From contig JAJFKW010000001.1 of NCBI GenBank assembly GCA_021773015.1, forward strand, positions 372,001 through 436,000: a stretch of 64,000 nucleotides of DNA. The letters are read 5' to 3'. A program made the position numbers and the translations under genes. The notes beneath the pieces were generated by a model. It was not told where the DNA came from and made no database searches. It worked only from the letters and a program-made list of their open reading frames with translations. This stretch comes from Woeseia sp. Lineage in GTDB: Bacteria > Pseudomonadota > Gammaproteobacteria > Steroidobacterales > Woeseiaceae. This document shows, piece by piece, positions 27,186 to 37,137 of the stretch (positions within the stretch are counted from its first letter, which is position 1; each line of letters starts with the position of its first letter).

Positions 27186-28052
27186 TCAATCGTCCCTGTC
27201 GTGCAAATACTTCGCGAAAGAAGTAGCGGTATCAGAGTGCTTCAATCCGTAGGCAACGGTTGCCTGCAGATAACCCAATTTACTTCCGCAATCGTAACGG
27301 TCGCCAGTAAACGCATGAGCATAGACGGGCGACTCGTCCAACATATCAGCGATCGCATCGGTCAACTGAATCTCACCACCCGCACCCCGTTGCGTGGTCT
27401 CTAGTTTGTCGAATATCTCGTGCGATAGTAAATACCGCCCCACTACAGCCAAATTCGACGGTGCGTCGTTCGGTTGCGGCTTCTCAACAATCAACGAGAT
27501 TCGATTTTCGTCGGCTTCATCGAGCGCAACAATTCCGTAATTCGACGAATCACCCATGGGTATAGTTTCAACCGCCACGACGCTACTGCCATGTGACTCA
27601 TGCTGATGCCGGAGTTGTAGCAGGCACCCCGGATTGCCGTCGATAAGGTCATCTGCCAAATGTACAAAAAATGGTTCATCGCCAACAGCAGGCCGTGCGC
27701 AGAGCACAGCATGACCCAACCCAAGTGGTTCGCCTTGGCGAATATAAATACAAGTCACACCTTTTGGGACGATATTCCGAATTAACGCCAATTGATCAAG
27801 CTTGTCAGCGGCAACCAGCGCGGACTCCAGCTCCGGGTCAGTGTCAAAATGATCTTCGATCGCGCGCTTCGAACTGCCAGTAACAAACACGAGTTTATTC
27901 GCGCCGGCCGCAATAGCCTCTTCCACCGCATATTGGATAAGCGGTTTATCCACAATCGGCAGCATTTCCTTCGGGCTGGCCTTTGTCGCAGGCAAAAATC
28001 GGGTCCCTCGACCGGCAACCGGAAATACGGCTGTGCGAACAGACTGTGGCAC
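27186..28052 (-). CDS. galU: UTP-glucose-1-phosphate uridylyltransferase
   Basis: 288 aa when started at the GTG at 28052 ([18 protein letters not shown]), with GGAG 7 bases upstream; the open frame to 28172 would add 40 atypical residues. GalU makes UDP-glucose for cell-surface polysaccharides. Seen are [65 protein letters not shown] and GEIQLTDAI, all hallmarks of bacterial GalU. It follows the helix-hairpin-helix gene and its terminator, so it may have its own promoter. Confidence 0.94.
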   Translation of the reverse strand: MPQSVRTAVFPVAGRGTRFLPATKASPKEMLPIVDKPLIQYAVEEAIAAGANKLVFVTGSSKRAIEDHFDTDPELESALVAADKLDQLALIRNIVPKGVTCIYIRQGEPLGLGHAVLCARPAVGDEPFFVHLADDLIDGNPGCLLQLRHQHESHGSSVVAVETIPMGDSSNYGIVALDEADENRISLIVEKPQPNDAPSNLAVVGRYLLSHEIFDKLETTQRGAGGEIQLTDAIADMLDESPVYAHAFTGDRYDCGSKLGYLQATVAYGLKHSDTATSFAKYLHDRDD

Positions 28053-28141
28053 GGGCAAGCTCCAACACTTGAAAGACCTGCGATCATATCCAAATGCTTG
28101 CTGCAGCGGGAGCTTCGTGATCGAAAATGTGACCAAACACA

Positions 28142-28175
28142 AATAAAAAAGGCCGCGTCGAGCAAACGACAACGG
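28142..28175 (-). terminator. Terminator of the helix-hairpin-helix gene
   Basis: Read leftward, GGCCG...CGGCC with an inner GTCG/CGAC extension, followed by TTTTTTATT. It lies 30-60 bases past the stop of the gene at 28203. Confidence 0.65.
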
Positions 28176-28202
28176 CCAATCGGCATCATCAGGATGCAGT
28201 AT

Positions 28203-28490
28203 CTACTTCGGTTTCTTGCTCGGTGTGGTAACCAATATGTTGTCTTGGTTAAGCTCGATTGTCCGCGCCCCAATACCTTTAACTTCGGCAAGATCAGTCG
28301 GTGTTCGGTAAGGCCCGTTTTGCTCACGATAATTGACAATCGCATTAGCCTTCGCCAAACCAACGCCCTTCAACTCTGCTGAAATTGTTTCCGCATCCGC
28401 TGTATTGACGTTGACGGGCCCTGCCATCGCCCAAATCGGTGCCAATAACGCCAGCGCCACGCATCCCAAAACTCGTTTTTTCCAATTCAT
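28203..28490 (-). CDS. Exported helix-hairpin-helix protein, ComEA-like
   Basis: 95 aa from the ATG at 28490, with GGAG 6 bases upstream. A signal peptide (RVLGCVALALLAPIWAMA) is followed by GPVNVNTADAETISAELKGVG and the HhH repeats GLAKANAIVNYREQNGPY and VKGIGARTIELNQD. This is the single-domain ComEA type (a competence DNA receptor in naturally transformable bacteria). Many gammaproteobacteria carry this small form without other competence genes, so a DNA-uptake role is possible but unproven. It lies downstream of lapB in the same direction. Confidence 0.87.
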   Translation of the reverse strand: MNWKKRVLGCVALALLAPIWAMAGPVNVNTADAETISAELKGVGLAKANAIVNYREQNGPYRTPTDLAEVKGIGARTIELNQDNILVTTPSKKPK

Positions 28491-28737
28491 AAATCGCTCC
28501 TCTGCTGTTCTCGCCGTTCCGATATGTTCAGCGAAAATGCAGCCTAAACAGTGGCAGAGGTAATTGCTGCACGCGAAATTGACCAATACAAAGCGAAATG
28601 GTAAATCACCGAAGTTTAGCTTGAAGTACTCGAGCGATCGCCGCAGGCGCGAGCCGTTACCACTAACAATATGGCTTCGCTGCGTCGATTGTGGAGTGCC
28701 GATGGCACGGCGATTTACCGCTTGGCCCGTAATAAAT

Positions 28738-29937
28738 CTAGGCGCTGTCGCTTCGCTGCAACACCGAATCGAATCGCACTCTCGAATGGGGTCTCTGTGT
28801 TTCCCAGTCCTTGCAACTTGGGCATTGCCAAAGTAGACGCTGCGATGAAAACCCGCATTCCTTGCATTGATAGCGAGGTGTTGCGGTTGCCAAATTATGC
28901 AGCGCGGCACGTACCTTGACCAACGCTTCGGCTCTGGCTTCCGTATTACTCTCCATAATCGACTTGACGTCAATGAACTGACTTAACGTTGGATCATTGA
29001 GCATATAGTCCTCAACACAACGATCGATCACGCCGATGCCGCCCAAATTGTTCGCAATAGCGGTATAGGCGATGTCTACACCCATCTCCGGGTTTTTCCG
29101 CAACATCGTTTCGAGATTTTTCTCGAGTTTATGCAACGAGCCCTCACTCTCATGAATTTCTACAATCCGCGGCAGAGCTTCGGTGATTAGATAGGTGTTT
29201 TCGTCAATGATACGCTGGTACAAGCGCAGCGCAGTTTTAGCATCATTCGATTCCCAAGCAATATCTCCGCGTGTCAACGCACCGCGCAACGTTCGCGGTC
29301 GACCGCTCTGTGCTTTCTTGATATAGCTGCGCGCTGCAGGGAAATCGTTATTTGCAGCAGCTTGTTCGGCTAGCTCGCAGTAGTAATGCGCTATCTGCAG
29401 TTCGAGAGATTTTCCGCTCAGCGTCTCCAACTGTTGCCCGGCTTGAATTGCCTTCTGCCATTCATGCTCTTGCTCATAAATCCGGCAGAGTTGTTCAAAT
29501 GCCTCTACTTGATATCGCGAACCTTGAGACAGTCTGGCAAACATTTTCTCCGCACGATCAAGAAGACCCGCCTTCAGATAGTCCTTGGCAAGAGAAAAAA
29601 GTGCTTGGTCACGCTGTTCCGCAGCAAGATCCGGACGGGCGATGATGTTTTGGTGAATACGAATCGCCCGATCAATTTCCCCGCGACGTCGAAACAGGCT
29701 GCCTAGAGCAAAGTGGGTTTCGATCGTTTTGTCATCAACTCGCACCATCTTCAGAAAGTGCTCCAAAGCCTGATCGGTCTGCTCGTTAAGTAAGAAATTC
29801 AAGCCTTTCAGATAATCGATATTAAGCGGCGGCGCCGGCTCGTCACCATCGCGTTCGTCAAATCGACCGAGCGCCCAGCCTGCGGCCGCCAGGAGCAGGA
29901 ATAGCCCAGCTAGAAGAAACGTGGATTCAGTCGGCAT
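28738..29937 (-). CDS. lapB: Lipopolysaccharide assembly protein B
   Basis: 399 aa. An N-terminal membrane helix (residues 6-24) is followed by TPR pairs (about 35-330: DYLKGLNFLLNEQTDQALEH, THFALGSLFRRRGEIDRAIR and others) and a C-terminal rubredoxin-like zinc site, CKECGFSS...WQCPSCKDW (about 355-380). LapB controls LpxC degradation by FtsH and so LPS synthesis. It overlaps lapA by 11 bases, the conserved lapA-lapB pair. Confidence 0.95.
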   Translation of the reverse strand: MPTESTFLLAGLFLLLAAAGWALGRFDERDGDEPAPPLNIDYLKGLNFLLNEQTDQALEHFLKMVRVDDKTIETHFALGSLFRRRGEIDRAIRIHQNIIARPDLAAEQRDQALFSLAKDYLKAGLLDRAEKMFARLSQGSRYQVEAFEQLCRIYEQEHEWQKAIQAGQQLETLSGKSLELQIAHYYCELAEQAAANNDFPAARSYIKKAQSGRPRTLRGALTRGDIAWESNDAKTALRLYQRIIDENTYLITEALPRIVEIHESEGSLHKLEKNLETMLRKNPEMGVDIAYTAIANNLGGIGVIDRCVEDYMLNDPTLSQFIDVKSIMESNTEARAEALVKVRAALHNLATATPRYQCKECGFSSQRLLWQCPSCKDWETQRPHSRVRFDSVLQRSDSA

Positions 29938-30223
29938 CGGCGATTGGCAGGCTTCTTAAGCTGCTTACCTCGGCTTCAGCGATACGCAAGGACTTTCTCA
30001 AGCGGCGCCGTTCATCGATTAGTTGAATTGCGAATATCCCCGTGCAAAACAGGCCGAATAACCAACCCAAAACAAAGGTAACGGCAAACGCCATGGGAAT
30101 AGAAGGTTGAATGACACCGAGCGCCAAATCGATCGAAATCACACCAGGGTTGATTGCGGTGAACCAAACCATAACGACAAATATGATCAACGCTAAAATA
30201 GCGATTGCGATTTTACGAATCAT
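29927..30223 (-). CDS. lapA: Lipopolysaccharide assembly protein A
   Basis: 98 aa. It has two membrane helices (about 5-25 IAILALIIFVVMVWFTAINP and 43-65 MAFAVTFVLGWLFGLFCTG) and a short cytoplasmic coiled tail (DERRRLRKSLRIAEAEV). NPGVISIDLALG between the helices is typical of LapA (DUF1049). It is translationally coupled to lapB and lies downstream of ihfB. Confidence 0.92.
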   Translation of the reverse strand: MIRKIAIAILALIIFVVMVWFTAINPGVISIDLALGVIQPSIPMAFAVTFVLGWLFGLFCTGIFAIQLIDERRRLRKSLRIAEAEVSSLRSLPIADAD

Positions 30224-30426
30224 AACCCTCTCCGCTGCAACAACGCCTCAAGTGCGCACTGCAGCGCTAGATAATCCAGCAGTTTCAATATGGTAACGTC
30301 TGCGACGGCAAACGCACAGTGCTTGATACGCACCGCACAAGCATCTGCGGCGGCGCTCGGCTCTACGTCGAGATTGATATCGGGCAACGGATAGGATCTG
30401 GGTTCTGGCGATGCTTGCGTAATGCG

Positions 30427-30729
30427 CTAGCTCTTAATTGGAAATTCTCTGGACGCGTTGACCCGATCGCGCAAATCCTTGCCCGGCTTGAAGTGCGGAA
30501 CGTATTTACCGGAGAGCGCCACCGCCTCGCCAGTCTTCGGATTTCGGCCGATGCGTGGTGGGCGAAAATGCAACGAAAAGCTACCAAATCCACGTATTTC
30601 AATGCGTTCGCCACGCGCCAGCGAGTCACTCATTAGATCCAGCAGGTGCTTCACCGCCAATTCAACGTCTTTCGCAGGCAAATGCTTCTGCTTACGAGCG
30701 ATCATTTCAATGAGTTCTGATTTTGTCAT
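30427..30729 (-). CDS. ihfB: Integration host factor, beta subunit
   Basis: 100 aa. [22 protein letters not shown] at the start, [19 protein letters not shown] in the body and [27 protein letters not shown] at the DNA-binding arm identify IHF-beta rather than HU. It pairs with IhfA from the pheT operon of this window. It lies 97 bases beyond the end of rpsA, the conserved rpsA-ihfB-lapAB order, but a strong rpsA terminator separates them. Confidence 0.96.
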   Translation of the reverse strand: MTKSELIEMIARKQKHLPAKDVELAVKHLLDLMSDSLARGERIEIRGFGSFSLHFRPPRIGRNPKTGEAVALSGKYVPHFKPGKDLRDRVNASREFPIKS

Positions 30730-30787
30730 AATGCGCTTCGCTTATTATTCTTCATGCAATCTATCTAAGCTACCGATTATAAAAGAA

Positions 30788-30826
30788 TTATAGCCCGGAC
30801 CGCGAGGGTCCGGGCTATTTTTTTCT
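30788..30826 (-). terminator. rpsA terminator
   Basis: Read leftward, ATAGCCCGGACC-CTCGC-GGTCCGGGCTAT is a 12-bp perfect stem. A run of seven T precedes the stem and the downstream side reads AATTCTTT, so the T tract lies on the upstream arm for leftward transcription. The hairpin abuts the rpsA stop and probably limits read-through into ihfB; with A/T tracts on both sides it could also work rightward. Confidence 0.65.
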
Positions 30827-32505
30827 TAACTACCGCCTGACATTTTTTCCTTCAGTAGCTCACCCAGCGTGGTCCCCGTAGGTGCAGCTCCAGAGTCAGA
30901 GTTATAGCTGCTAAGCGCTTCCGCCTCTTCATGGACCTCTTTTGCCTTGATAGACAGTGCAACCGAGCGATTTTTCCGGTCGACGTTGGTGAATTTAGCC
31001 TCGACTTCGTCGCCAATTTTAATCATCGTACGAGCATCTTCGACGCGCCCGCGTGCCATTTCAGAGGCCCGCAGTGAGCCGGTGACACCGTCTCCCAGGT
31101 CGACAATTGCGCCCCGGACGTCCACTTCAGTGACCTTTCCCTTGACCATGGTGTTTTTCGGGTGATCGGCAAGCCACGCGGAGAACGGATCCTTGTCCAG
31201 TTGCTTGACGCCCAACGATATTCTTTCTCGCTCAGAATCAATTGCCAAAACTGCCGCTTCGATCTCTTGTCCTTTCTGATAGTTCCGAACTGCCTCTTCA
31301 CCGGCAATGTCCCAAGATATATCTGAAAGATGTACCAAGCCGTCAATTCCACCATCCAAACCAATAAAGATACCGAAATCGGTAATCGACTTGATCTGGC
31401 CTTTGACTTTATCGCCGCGATTAACCGTCGCAGAGAACTCAGCCCAGGGATTCGTTTTGCATTGCTTAATGCCCAGCGAGATTCGGCGACGCTCCTCGTC
31501 AATCTCGATCACCATGACCTCGACTTCTTCGCCAACTTGCACCACGCGAGCAGGATTTACGTTCTTGTTGGTCCAATCCATTTCGGAAACGTGCACCAAG
31601 CCCTCCACGCCCTCTTCAATTTCAACGAAGCAGCCGTAGTCAGCGATATTGGTTATTTTTCCAAACAGGCGGGTTTGCGGCGGATAACGTCGTGCCAAAT
31701 CCTGCCATGGGTCGTCTCCGAGCTGCTTGATACCAAGCGACACGCGCTGCCGTTCCCGGTCGAATTTTAAGATCTTAACGTCAATCTCTTCGCCGACATT
31801 TACGACCTCGGACGGATGCTTGACGCGCTTCCACGCCATGTCAGTGATGTGCAGCAGACCGTCAATTCCGCCAAGGTCAACAAAGGCGCCATAATCGGTT
31901 AAGTTCTTTACGATACCTTTAACCGTGTTGCCTTCCTGCAAACTCTCTAGAAGTTGCTCGCGCTCAACGCTGTGCTCTTGTTCGACAACAGCACGTCGCG
32001 AAACAACAACGTTGTTGCGTCGCTGATCAAGCTTGATGACCTTAAATTCTAGGCTCTTGCCTTCGAGATATGCCGGATCGCGCACCGGTCGTACATCAAC
32101 CAAAGAGCCCGGCAAAAATGCTCGGACATTGTCGATTTCAACCGTGAAACCGCCCTTAACCCTACCATTGATAATGCCGGTAACAACTTCACTTTTCTCG
32201 AATGCTTTTTCGAGTTCAATCCAGGTACGAGCTCGAATCGCTTTTTCGCGCGACAATACAGTTTCGCCAAAGCCGTTTTCGACCGCATCAAGCGCAACCT
32301 CAATCTCATCGCCAACCGCGATATCGGTTTCGCCTTTATCGTTGTAAAATTGGTCGATTGAAATGACAGCCTCAGATTTGAGGCCTGCACTTACCATAAC
32401 GACATCGTCATTTACTGCGACGACGGTTCCGGTAATGATGGCACCGGGCTTTATGTGTTGACTGGCAAAACTTTCTTCAAATAATTGTTCAAAACTTTCA
32501 GACAT
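30826..32505 (-). CDS. rpsA: 30S ribosomal protein S1
   Basis: 559 aa, close to the E. coli 557. Six S1 RNA-binding motifs are visible. The first two are divergent ([39 protein letters not shown]). The rest are regular ([88 protein letters not shown]). S1 brings mRNA to the 30S subunit. Its own mRNA is usually autoregulated, and the upstream leader here is U-rich (see the leader entry). Confidence 0.97.
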   Translation of the reverse strand: MSESFEQLFEESFASQHIKPGAIITGTVVAVNDDVVMVSAGLKSEAVISIDQFYNDKGETDIAVGDEIEVALDAVENGFGETVLSREKAIRARTWIELEKAFEKSEVVTGIINGRVKGGFTVEIDNVRAFLPGSLVDVRPVRDPAYLEGKSLEFKVIKLDQRRNNVVVSRRAVVEQEHSVEREQLLESLQEGNTVKGIVKNLTDYGAFVDLGGIDGLLHITDMAWKRVKHPSEVVNVGEEIDVKILKFDRERQRVSLGIKQLGDDPWQDLARRYPPQTRLFGKITNIADYGCFVEIEEGVEGLVHVSEMDWTNKNVNPARVVQVGEEVEVMVIEIDEERRRISLGIKQCKTNPWAEFSATVNRGDKVKGQIKSITDFGIFIGLDGGIDGLVHLSDISWDIAGEEAVRNYQKGQEIEAAVLAIDSERERISLGVKQLDKDPFSAWLADHPKNTMVKGKVTEVDVRGAIVDLGDGVTGSLRASEMARGRVEDARTMIKIGDEVEAKFTNVDRKNRSVALSIKAKEVHEEAEALSSYNSDSGAAPTGTTLGELLKEKMSGGS

Positions 32506-32702
32506 TAGATTAATACCAAGAGAACGCCCTTACATTTAGGTCGATCTCACCCAATCGCCTTACCTATTCCATTGGCAGACGGTTAACGAATAAGGCGGAG
32601 CATCCTGCTTCGCCGGGAAAAATTCAAAAGAAAAATTCACAACAAAAACTAACAATCAAAACTTACAACAAGAATTCACATCAAAATCTGTTGCTAAACG
32701 CT
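32506..32702 (-). promoter_or_regulatory. rpsA leader with hairpin and U-rich tract
   Basis: 197 bases between cmk and rpsA. Read as leftward RNA, 32702-32615 is strongly U-rich (repeated UUGUUGU/GAAUUUUU-like blocks). It is followed by a 9-bp hairpin at 32614-32594 (GGCGAAGCA-GGA-TGCTCCGCC), about 90 bases before the rpsA start. S1 binds U-rich RNA and represses its own leader in E. coli; the same role here is inference. Confidence 0.45.
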
Positions 32703-33401
32703 TTATGTAATCCCAAGCTCGCACGCCCAATCAACGATCTGCTTGCTGACCTCCGCCACCGTTAATTGACTGGAGTCCAACAACCGGGCGTCCGCCGCGG
32801 GCTTCAACGGCGCAATCACTCTTTCAGAGTCGCGCCGGTCACGATCTTCGATGTCCCGCGAAAGGGCCGGAAGGCTAACATCAATACCCTTGTCTTTCAA
32901 CTGCTTATAACGCCTTTTTGCCCGTTCACCCGGACTCGCAGTGAGGTAAACCTTGAGCGCCGCCGCGGGAAATATGTTGGTCCCCATATCGCGGCCATCC
33001 GCGATTAAGCCGGGAGGTCGGAGAAACGCACGCTGACGCTGCACCAGTGCTTGGCGGACACTGGGCATCGCCGCGATGGTCGACGCCGTGAGACCGCATT
33101 CTTCGCTTCTGATGGCAGCACTTACTTCGGCACCATCGAAGAAAATCTGCTCGTTCATCGTCGGGTCGCTATCGAAGCGAACATTCATATTCTTCGCGAT
33201 TTTCGCCATCTGCGACTCGTCGTTGCCTGCCGTACCGCTGCGCATCGCTGCCAGCGCAACCAACCGGTACAACGCCCCGCTATCAAGCAGGTGCCAACCG
33301 AGCACGCTTGCGAGCTGCCTAGCGATTGTGCCTTTTCCCGACCCGCTCGGACCGTCGATAGTAATTACGGGAGCATTCTCGTGTTTATCGATCAGCGCCA
33401 T
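32703..33401 (-). CDS. cmk: Cytidylate kinase
   Basis: 232 aa from the ATG at 33401. Its first base overlaps the aroA stop (TAATG), so the two are translationally coupled. The enzyme phosphorylates CMP and dCMP. The P-loop ITIDGPSGSGKGTIARQLA is at the N-terminus; IADGRDMGTNIFP and YLTASPGERAKRRYKQLKD are the CMP-site and lid features. The frame continues to 33452 inside aroA, but the extra residues are not family-like. Confidence 0.95.
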   Translation of the reverse strand: MALIDKHENAPVITIDGPSGSGKGTIARQLASVLGWHLLDSGALYRLVALAAMRSGTAGNDESQMAKIAKNMNVRFDSDPTMNEQIFFDGAEVSAAIRSEECGLTASTIAAMPSVRQALVQRQRAFLRPPGLIADGRDMGTNIFPAAALKVYLTASPGERAKRRYKQLKDKGIDVSLPALSRDIEDRDRRDSERVIAPLKPAADARLLDSSQLTVAEVSKQIVDWACELGIT

Positions 33402-34708
33402 TAAATTTTGCCCTCGAGTTGCTCGATATCGCCACCACAGGCAGCTAAACAAGCCGCAAAATCCGGGAATGAGGTCGCCACGGCTTCTGTGTCCCGCACT
33501 CTCACCACTTCGCTTGCTGCGGTGGCCGCGACGGCGAACGCCATCGCAATGCGGTGATCTCCGAAGCTATCGACCATGCCGCCTGTCGGTCTGCCCCCAT
33601 GCACAACAGCACCGTCGACGCGCTCCTCAACGCCAACCCCAAGAGTCGATAGGCCAGCCGCCATAGCGCCAATACGATCGCTTTCCTTTACACGTAATTC
33701 AGCCAATCCGGAAAAAGTCGTGACACCGCTCGCGTAGGCCGCTGCTATGAACAATAGGGGAAATTCATCAATCGCCAATGACACCAGCTCAGAATCCACC
33801 GTGATGCCGACTAACGACGACGAACTGGCCGTTATGTCCGCGACCGGCTCATTGCCAAGCAGTCGTGGGTTGTCAATTCGAATCTCGGCACCCATCTGCT
33901 GCAGTATCCTCAAGACGCCGTCTCGAGTCGGATTTATGCCAACGTTTCTAACTGTGACTTCGCATGAATCGGCAATAATTGCAGCAAGCAGCGGAAACGC
34001 GGCTGACGAAAGATCGCACGGAACGTCGATATCCACCGCCCGCAATTCCGGCCGCCCGACAATGGATATAGCGCCGTCGCTATTTTCAACCTGTGCCCCC
34101 ATCGACTGCAACATACGCTCGCTATGATCGCGGGTAATTGCGGGTTCGTGCACCGTGGTCACACCATCGGCGTACAAACCAGCCAGGAGTACCGCCGATT
34201 TCACCTGCGCACTAGCGACCGGCATAGCGTATTCAATCGCTAGCACCGTATCGGTCGCATTAATGCTCAACGGAGGCAAGCCGCCTTGTGAATCGATCGC
34301 CGCGCCCATTTCACCAAGTGGCCGCAGAATCCGGTCCATCGGCCGCGCTGACAGCGAGGCATCGCCGACGAGTTGGCTGCTAAATGGCTGCCCGCAAAGC
34401 AAGCCGGCAAATAATCGCATTGCGGTTCCCGAATTGCCCATATCCAACGGACTCGCAGGTGCGCAAAGTCCGGTTAGGCCTACGCCATCGACGACAACCA
34501 CGCCGCTATCCGTCACGCTGATGGCGACACCCATCTTTCTTAGTGCAGCCATAGTCGCCATACAATCTTCGCCGGCAAGAAAGCCACGAATAGTCGCTGA
34601 ACCGTCAGCAATGGCACTGAACATCAACGCTCGGTGCGAGATCGATTTATCGCCCGGTACCGCAATAGTTGCGCCGGACAATCGGGATGGTCTAACTATG
34701 TAATGCAA
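33401..34708 (-). CDS. aroA: 5-enolpyruvylshikimate-3-phosphate synthase
   Basis: 435 aa. It joins PEP to shikimate-3-phosphate in aromatic amino-acid synthesis. Seen are VPGDKSISHRALMFSAIADG, GNSGTAMRLFAGLLCG, a substrate-site RPMDRILRPL, the central SSAAFPLLAAI, the catalytic-region DEFPLLFIAAAYASG and RVKESDRIGAMA. The G in GNSGTA (E. coli G96 region) is followed by T-A, the usual glyphosate-sensitive type I arrangement. It stands alone, unlike the TyrA-AroA fusion of Pseudomonas. It starts 24 bases after pheA ends. Confidence 0.96.
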   Translation of the reverse strand: MHYIVRPSRLSGATIAVPGDKSISHRALMFSAIADGSATIRGFLAGEDCMATMAALRKMGVAISVTDSGVVVVDGVGLTGLCAPASPLDMGNSGTAMRLFAGLLCGQPFSSQLVGDASLSARPMDRILRPLGEMGAAIDSQGGLPPLSINATDTVLAIEYAMPVASAQVKSAVLLAGLYADGVTTVHEPAITRDHSERMLQSMGAQVENSDGAISIVGRPELRAVDIDVPCDLSSAAFPLLAAIIADSCEVTVRNVGINPTRDGVLRILQQMGAEIRIDNPRLLGNEPVADITASSSSLVGITVDSELVSLAIDEFPLLFIAAAYASGVTTFSGLAELRVKESDRIGAMAAGLSTLGVGVEERVDGAVVHGGRPTGGMVDSFGDHRIAMAFAVAATAASEVVRVRDTEAVATSFPDFAACLAACGGDIEQLEGKI

Positions 34709-34732
34709 AGCGTACCGCCCAGTGGATTCGCG

Positions 34733-35848
34733 CTAGCTGACCGCTTTTGGGTAAGCGCCAAGTACACGAAAAAGGGAACTGATGGACTTCAGCTCGAGCA
34801 GCGCATCTGCAAGCGGCCTCTGCTCCGCATGTCCATCCAAGTCTAGAAAAAATACGTAGTCCCAGTTTTGTCGTCGAGACGGTCTAGACTCAATTCGCGT
34901 TATGTTGACGTTGTGGTTCGAAAACGGCTGCAACAATGAATGCAATACGCCGGCACCACCGGCTGTGTCGCTGGTGGAAACCAAAATTGTAGTTTTGTCG
35001 TCACCACTGGATGCTAGAAGCTCACGGCCAATCACCAGGAAACGAGTCGCGTTGTCAGCGCGGTCTTCGATATTGTTGACCATGGTTTTCAATCCGTACA
35101 CTTCCGCAGCAGCGTCACCGCCGATTGCTGCCGTGCCTTCTTCATCACGTGCCCTACGCGCACCCACTGCATTGCTGCTAACACCGATAAGCTCGGCGTC
35201 CGCCACATATTCGCGCAACCAACCTCGGCATTGCGCCAGCGCCTGTTCGTGGGCACAAATCCTCTGAATTTTTTCCAGCGAAGCTACGTTGCCTAATAGA
35301 TGTTGTTCAATTCTCAACTCAATTTCACCGCCAATTTTTAGCGGCGATGTCAAAAACATATCCAACGTATTGTTAACAGTGCCTTCTGTTGAATTTTCAA
35401 TCGGCACGACACCGAAATCTGCAGCGCCACTCTCGACTTCTTGAAATACTTCATCGATCGTGCCAAATGGCAGCGCTCTCACCGAGTGTCCAAAATGCTT
35501 AAACACGGCGGATTGCGTAAACGTCCCCTCTGGACCGAGAAACCCGATTTTTAGCGGTTCTTGCTGGGCCAAGCAGGCGGACATTATTTCGCGAAATAGG
35601 CGCAGCATTTCCTCATTGCGTAACGGACCATTATTCCGCTCCTTAACAGCCCTAAGAACCTCCGCTTCGCGCTCCGGTCGGTAATAATCTACCGCTGATG
35701 CGAGATCACCTTTTGACAAGCCAACCTGCTGAGCAAACTCCGCACGCTCATTGATGAGCGCCTGAATTTGCCGATCCACTTCGTCAATGCGGCGGCGTAC
35801 GGCGCCAAGATCGGGTTGCGGAGCTTCGTTATCTGGCCGTTTGGCCAT
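34733..35848 (-). CDS. pheA: Bifunctional chorismate mutase/prephenate dehydratase (P-protein)
   Basis: 371 aa. The N-terminal AroQ chorismate mutase (1-95: VRRRIDEVDRQIQALINERAEFAQ, then YYRPEREAEVL) is followed by prephenate dehydratase (about 98-275: IGFLGPEGTFTQSA, VVPIENSTEGTVNNTLD, then DNATRFLVIG) and an ACT domain (about 290-365) containing ITRIESRPSR, the phenylalanine-binding ESRP motif. It makes phenylpyruvate and should be feedback-inhibited by phenylalanine. It lies between serA and aroA. Confidence 0.96.
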   Translation of the reverse strand: MAKRPDNEAPQPDLGAVRRRIDEVDRQIQALINERAEFAQQVGLSKGDLASAVDYYRPEREAEVLRAVKERNNGPLRNEEMLRLFREIMSACLAQQEPLKIGFLGPEGTFTQSAVFKHFGHSVRALPFGTIDEVFQEVESGAADFGVVPIENSTEGTVNNTLDMFLTSPLKIGGEIELRIEQHLLGNVASLEKIQRICAHEQALAQCRGWLREYVADAELIGVSSNAVGARRARDEEGTAAIGGDAAAEVYGLKTMVNNIEDRADNATRFLVIGRELLASSGDDKTTILVSTSDTAGGAGVLHSLLQPFSNHNVNITRIESRPSRRQNWDYVFFLDLDGHAEQRPLADALLELKSISSLFRVLGAYPKAVS

Positions 35849-35946
35849 AATGGATTACCTGTGCCTGACGAAAAATTTAAATTACCAGCGTAATTGAAGC
35901 AAATTCCGCAACTTATGGCATTATTTTTCTTTATCGTGAACGCCAA

Positions 35947-37137
35947 TTAGCTCGCTGGCCTGCCCAAATTGCGTAATTTTAGTACGCCATCAATCGCGCG
36001 AATTTTGTCGAGCGTCTCCACCGGTACATTGTCCGACAAATCGACCACCGTATAGGCAACGTCACCCATAGACTTATTGAGTAAGTCTTCAATATTAAGA
36101 TCGGCCTCGGCCAAACACGTCGAAATTTGGCCAACCATATTGGGTACGTTTGCGTTGGCGACGGTAATTCGATGAGCGTCCAAACGCGGCATCACAGATT
36201 CGGGAAAATTGACCGAGTTACGTATGTTGCCGTTTTCCAGATATTCCTTGATGTTTTCGGCAACCATAATTGCGCAATTTTCTTCGGCTTCCATCGTTGA
36301 TGCACCCAAATGGGGAAGTGTTATAACCTGCCGATGGCCTATTAGCTCGCGCGTTGGGAAGTCGCATACGTATGCATGCAGGTGATTCGCGTCAAGCGAT
36401 TGCATTATCGCGCCGCTGTCGGCAACGCCACCACGGGCAAAGTTAATTACGGTTCCGCCAGCCCGCATCAATGACAAGCGCTTGGCATTAACAATATGTC
36501 GTGTCGCATCAACTAACGGCACGTGCACCGTTATCGCATCAGACTCCGCAAATAAGCTGTCAAGAGAGTCCGCTTGGCGGACACCCGCCGAAAGCTGCCA
36601 CGCTCTTCTGACGGTAATTTTTGGATCGAATCCGACGACTTTCATACCCAGCGACAAAGCGACGTTGGCAACTTCGACTCCAATAGCACCCAATCCGATG
36701 ACGCCGAGTGTCCGCCCGGGTAGCTCGAACCCAACAAACTGTTTTTTTCCGGCCTCCACTTCTTTTTGCAACACATCGCCATCCGATGTCAAACCCTGCA
36801 CGTACTGGTGTGCATCGCAAATATTTCTAGCCGCTATCAACAAACCGGCAACGGCCAATTCTTTGACAGCATTGGCGTTCGCGCCCGGCGCATTGAATAC
36901 AGGTACGCCGCGGGCCGAGAGCTGCGGCAGCGGGATATTGTTGACGCCGGCACCGGCCCGTCCGATCGCAGCAACCGACGGCGCTATATCCATACTATGC
37001 ATATCGTGGGATCGAACGATTACAGCGTCAGGAATTTCAACCGCGGGTCCAACCTCGTAACTATCACGCGTCAACCGTTCCAATCCTGCTGAAGCGATAT
37101 TATTGATAGTCAGAATCTTGTACGCCGAATCAGCCAT
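35947..37137 (-). CDS. serA: D-3-phosphoglycerate dehydrogenase
   Basis: 396 aa from the ATG at 37137, with GAG 7 bases upstream; a TTG at 37149 is less likely. It makes 3-phosphohydroxypyruvate from 3-phosphoglycerate. The NAD loop is LGVIGLGAIGVEVANVA. The catalytic Arg is in NFARGGVAD, and HLGASTMEAEENCA holds the His. A C-terminal ACT domain (about 325-396: VANANVPNMVGQISTCLAEADLNIEDL) suggests serine feedback. It overlaps the end of serC by 8 bases. serA sits in the cluster here, whereas Pseudomonas has it elsewhere. Confidence 0.95.
   Translation of the reverse strand: MADSAYKILTINNIASAGLERLTRDSYEVGPAVEIPDAVIVRSHDMHSMDIAPSVAAIGRAGAGVNNIPLPQLSARGVPVFNAPGANANAVKELAVAGLLIAARNICDAHQYVQGLTSDGDVLQKEVEAGKKQFVGFELPGRTLGVIGLGAIGVEVANVALSLGMKVVGFDPKITVRRAWQLSAGVRQADSLDSLFAESDAITVHVPLVDATRHIVNAKRLSLMRAGGTVINFARGGVADSGAIMQSLDANHLHAYVCDFPTRELIGHRQVITLPHLGASTMEAEENCAIMVAENIKEYLENGNIRNSVNFPESVMPRLDAHRITVANANVPNMVGQISTCLAEADLNIEDLLNKSMGDVAYTVVDLSDNVPVETLDKIRAIDGVLKLRNLGRPAS

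Noticed and set aside
28491-28973. N-terminal extension of the helix-hairpin-helix gene
   Set aside because: The signal peptide starts at the ATG at 28490, which has its own ribosome-binding site; the extension overlaps lapB.
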